Of a stretch of 14,975 nt of DNA, positions 14,940 through 14,975 are shown in pieces. The translations under genes and the position numbers were made by a program. The stretch is taken from the NCBI GenBank assembly GCA_948759685.1, contig CAQBGY010000056.1:1-14975 (forward strand), read 5' to 3'. Origin of the DNA: an uncultured Eubacterium sp. GTDB taxonomy: Bacteria > Bacillota_A > Clostridia > Lachnospirales > Lachnospiraceae. A model generated the notes under the pieces. The model was not told the origin of the DNA. It saw only the letters and a list, made by a program, of their open reading frames with translations, and ran no database searches. Each line of letters begins with the position of its first letter. The first letter of the stretch is position 1.

Positions 14940-14947
14940 TGACCCAC
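13544..14947 (-). CDS. Group II intron reverse transcriptase/maturase, 5'-truncated
   Basis: A 467-codon frame from a GTG at 14947 with the retron-like fold order: RT1 (RPLGIPTMKDRAMQAL), RT2 (SYGFRKHRCTHDAIEQ), RT3 (LEGDIKGCFDH), RT4 (GTPQGGIISPTLAN), catalytic YADD (codons 14357-14368), a thumb/X maturase region (IIKGWGNYYKYG), and a C-terminal zinc-binding tail (CPVCGERI ... HTSC) that resembles the HNH endonuclease zone but lacks its usual HH. Such proteins help the intron splice and copy itself into DNA. The RT0/GVDG region expected before RT1 is absent: an in-frame TAG lies 9 nt upstream of the GTG, and the first codons (VGQ) come from the IS-like end. The true gene is therefore probably broken, although RT1 onward is intact. 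Confidence 0.85.
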   Translation of the reverse strand: MGQSTLNFPAKAIFTLKRRGYKPQPLKRVNIKKKNGKLRPLGIPTMKDRAMQALYLMALDPIAETTGDNHSYGFRKHRCTHDAIEQCYIVLSRSVAPEWILEGDIKGCFDHISHAWLINNIPMDKEILRKWLECGYVFNGELFPTEEGTPQGGIISPTLANMALDGLQDMLEKSVKKYQVNYKKIVPKIHLVRYADDFIVTAKDKKTIEQVILPLVRKFLAERGLTLSEEKTKITHINEGFDFLGFNIRKFRNNTLLTTPSKDAQKRFCEKIRKTIETNKCVKQKSLIMMLNPIIKGWGNYYKYGTSAKVFHRIDWEIFKKIWQWARRRHPQKCKGWVKDKYFRTLNGRSWRFAADMGKKDKIDYIELTYLPTIHHEKFVKVRHYANPYDPADKSYYEWRETYRMKQTLKGRQSLINIWKRQNKVCPVCGERIDRERPWSITEQIVSGQKVRTLVHTSCKRKMQSRL

Positions 14948-14975
14948 TATTATACTCTAAATTGACCCATCAAAA
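14940..14975. mobile_element. Probable end of an IS21-type insertion sequence
   Basis: The last 36 nt carry the same motif twice, about 25 nt apart: TTGACCCA at 14939-14946 and again at 14964-14971 (GGGTCAAT on the other strand), separated by TATTATACTCTAAA. Repeated GGGTCAATTT-like boxes near the tips are typical of IS21-family ends recognised by IstA, and a tip of TG (14940-14941) fits the TG...CA rule. The junction coincides with the loss of reverse-transcriptase similarity. Transposase genes would lie outside the window, so this is inference. Confidence 0.45.

Noticed and set aside
1..14975. CRISPR array, tRNA or rRNA genes, antibiotic resistance genes
   Set aside because: No regularly spaced repeats, no tRNA-like cloverleaf or rRNA sequence, and no resistance gene were seen.

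Overview
The window is a stretch of a Bacteroidales (Bacteroides/Parabacteroides-type) integrative conjugative element of the CTnDOT family. This is shown by a nearly complete tra gene run in canonical order, all on the minus strand, by close packing with 1-53 nt gaps or overlaps, by a lack of obvious Shine-Dalgarno sequences, and by a perfect Bacteroidetes -7 box (TAnnTTTG) in the one long intergenic region. Family assignments come from recognising protein sequences; no search could be run.

Right to left along the minus strand: (i) 14940-14975, what looks like one end of an IS21-type insertion sequence (two 'GGGTCAAT' repeats); (ii) 13407-14939, the 3' part of a group II intron with a reverse-transcriptase/maturase ORF lacking its N-terminus and an intact-looking domain V and VI; (iii) 13305-13406, the last 33 codons of traE (DUF4134), the gene the intron interrupts; (iv) traF, traG (VirB4-like ATPase), a DUF3876-type gene at the traH position, traI, traJ, traK, traL, traM, traN and traO, all apparently full length; (v) a C5-cytosine DNA methyltransferase in the slot where CTnDOT carries the primase-like traP; (vi) a traQ lipoprotein; (vii) an NPPF-motif adenine-methyltransferase-like gene that overlaps traQ by 4 nt and ends the operon.

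A 15-bp perfect hairpin (2539-2576) separates this operon from a convergent plus-strand operon of six small genes (410-2528): a tiny membrane protein, a SLOG-fold (DUF1273/YpsA-like) protein, two unrecognised small proteins with a TAATG junction, a 195-aa protein ending in a textbook beta-clamp-binding motif (QLSLF), and a DUF3873 protein. Upstream of it, 1-409 has no convincing gene but holds a large nested inverted repeat (219-359). Its left arm carries GTACCTTTGC on the minus strand, which is both a promoter -7 box and a match to the core recalled for CTnDOT integration sites.

The tra genes should build a type IV secretion-like mating apparatus: TraE/F/G/I/J/K/M/N correspond loosely to VirB2/B3/B4/B5/B6/B8/B10/B9, while TraO and TraQ are envelope proteins. 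The two methyltransferases have no adjacent restriction enzyme and plausibly protect the element during transfer. If the intron cannot splice, because its RT is truncated, traE is broken and the element may be transfer-defective.
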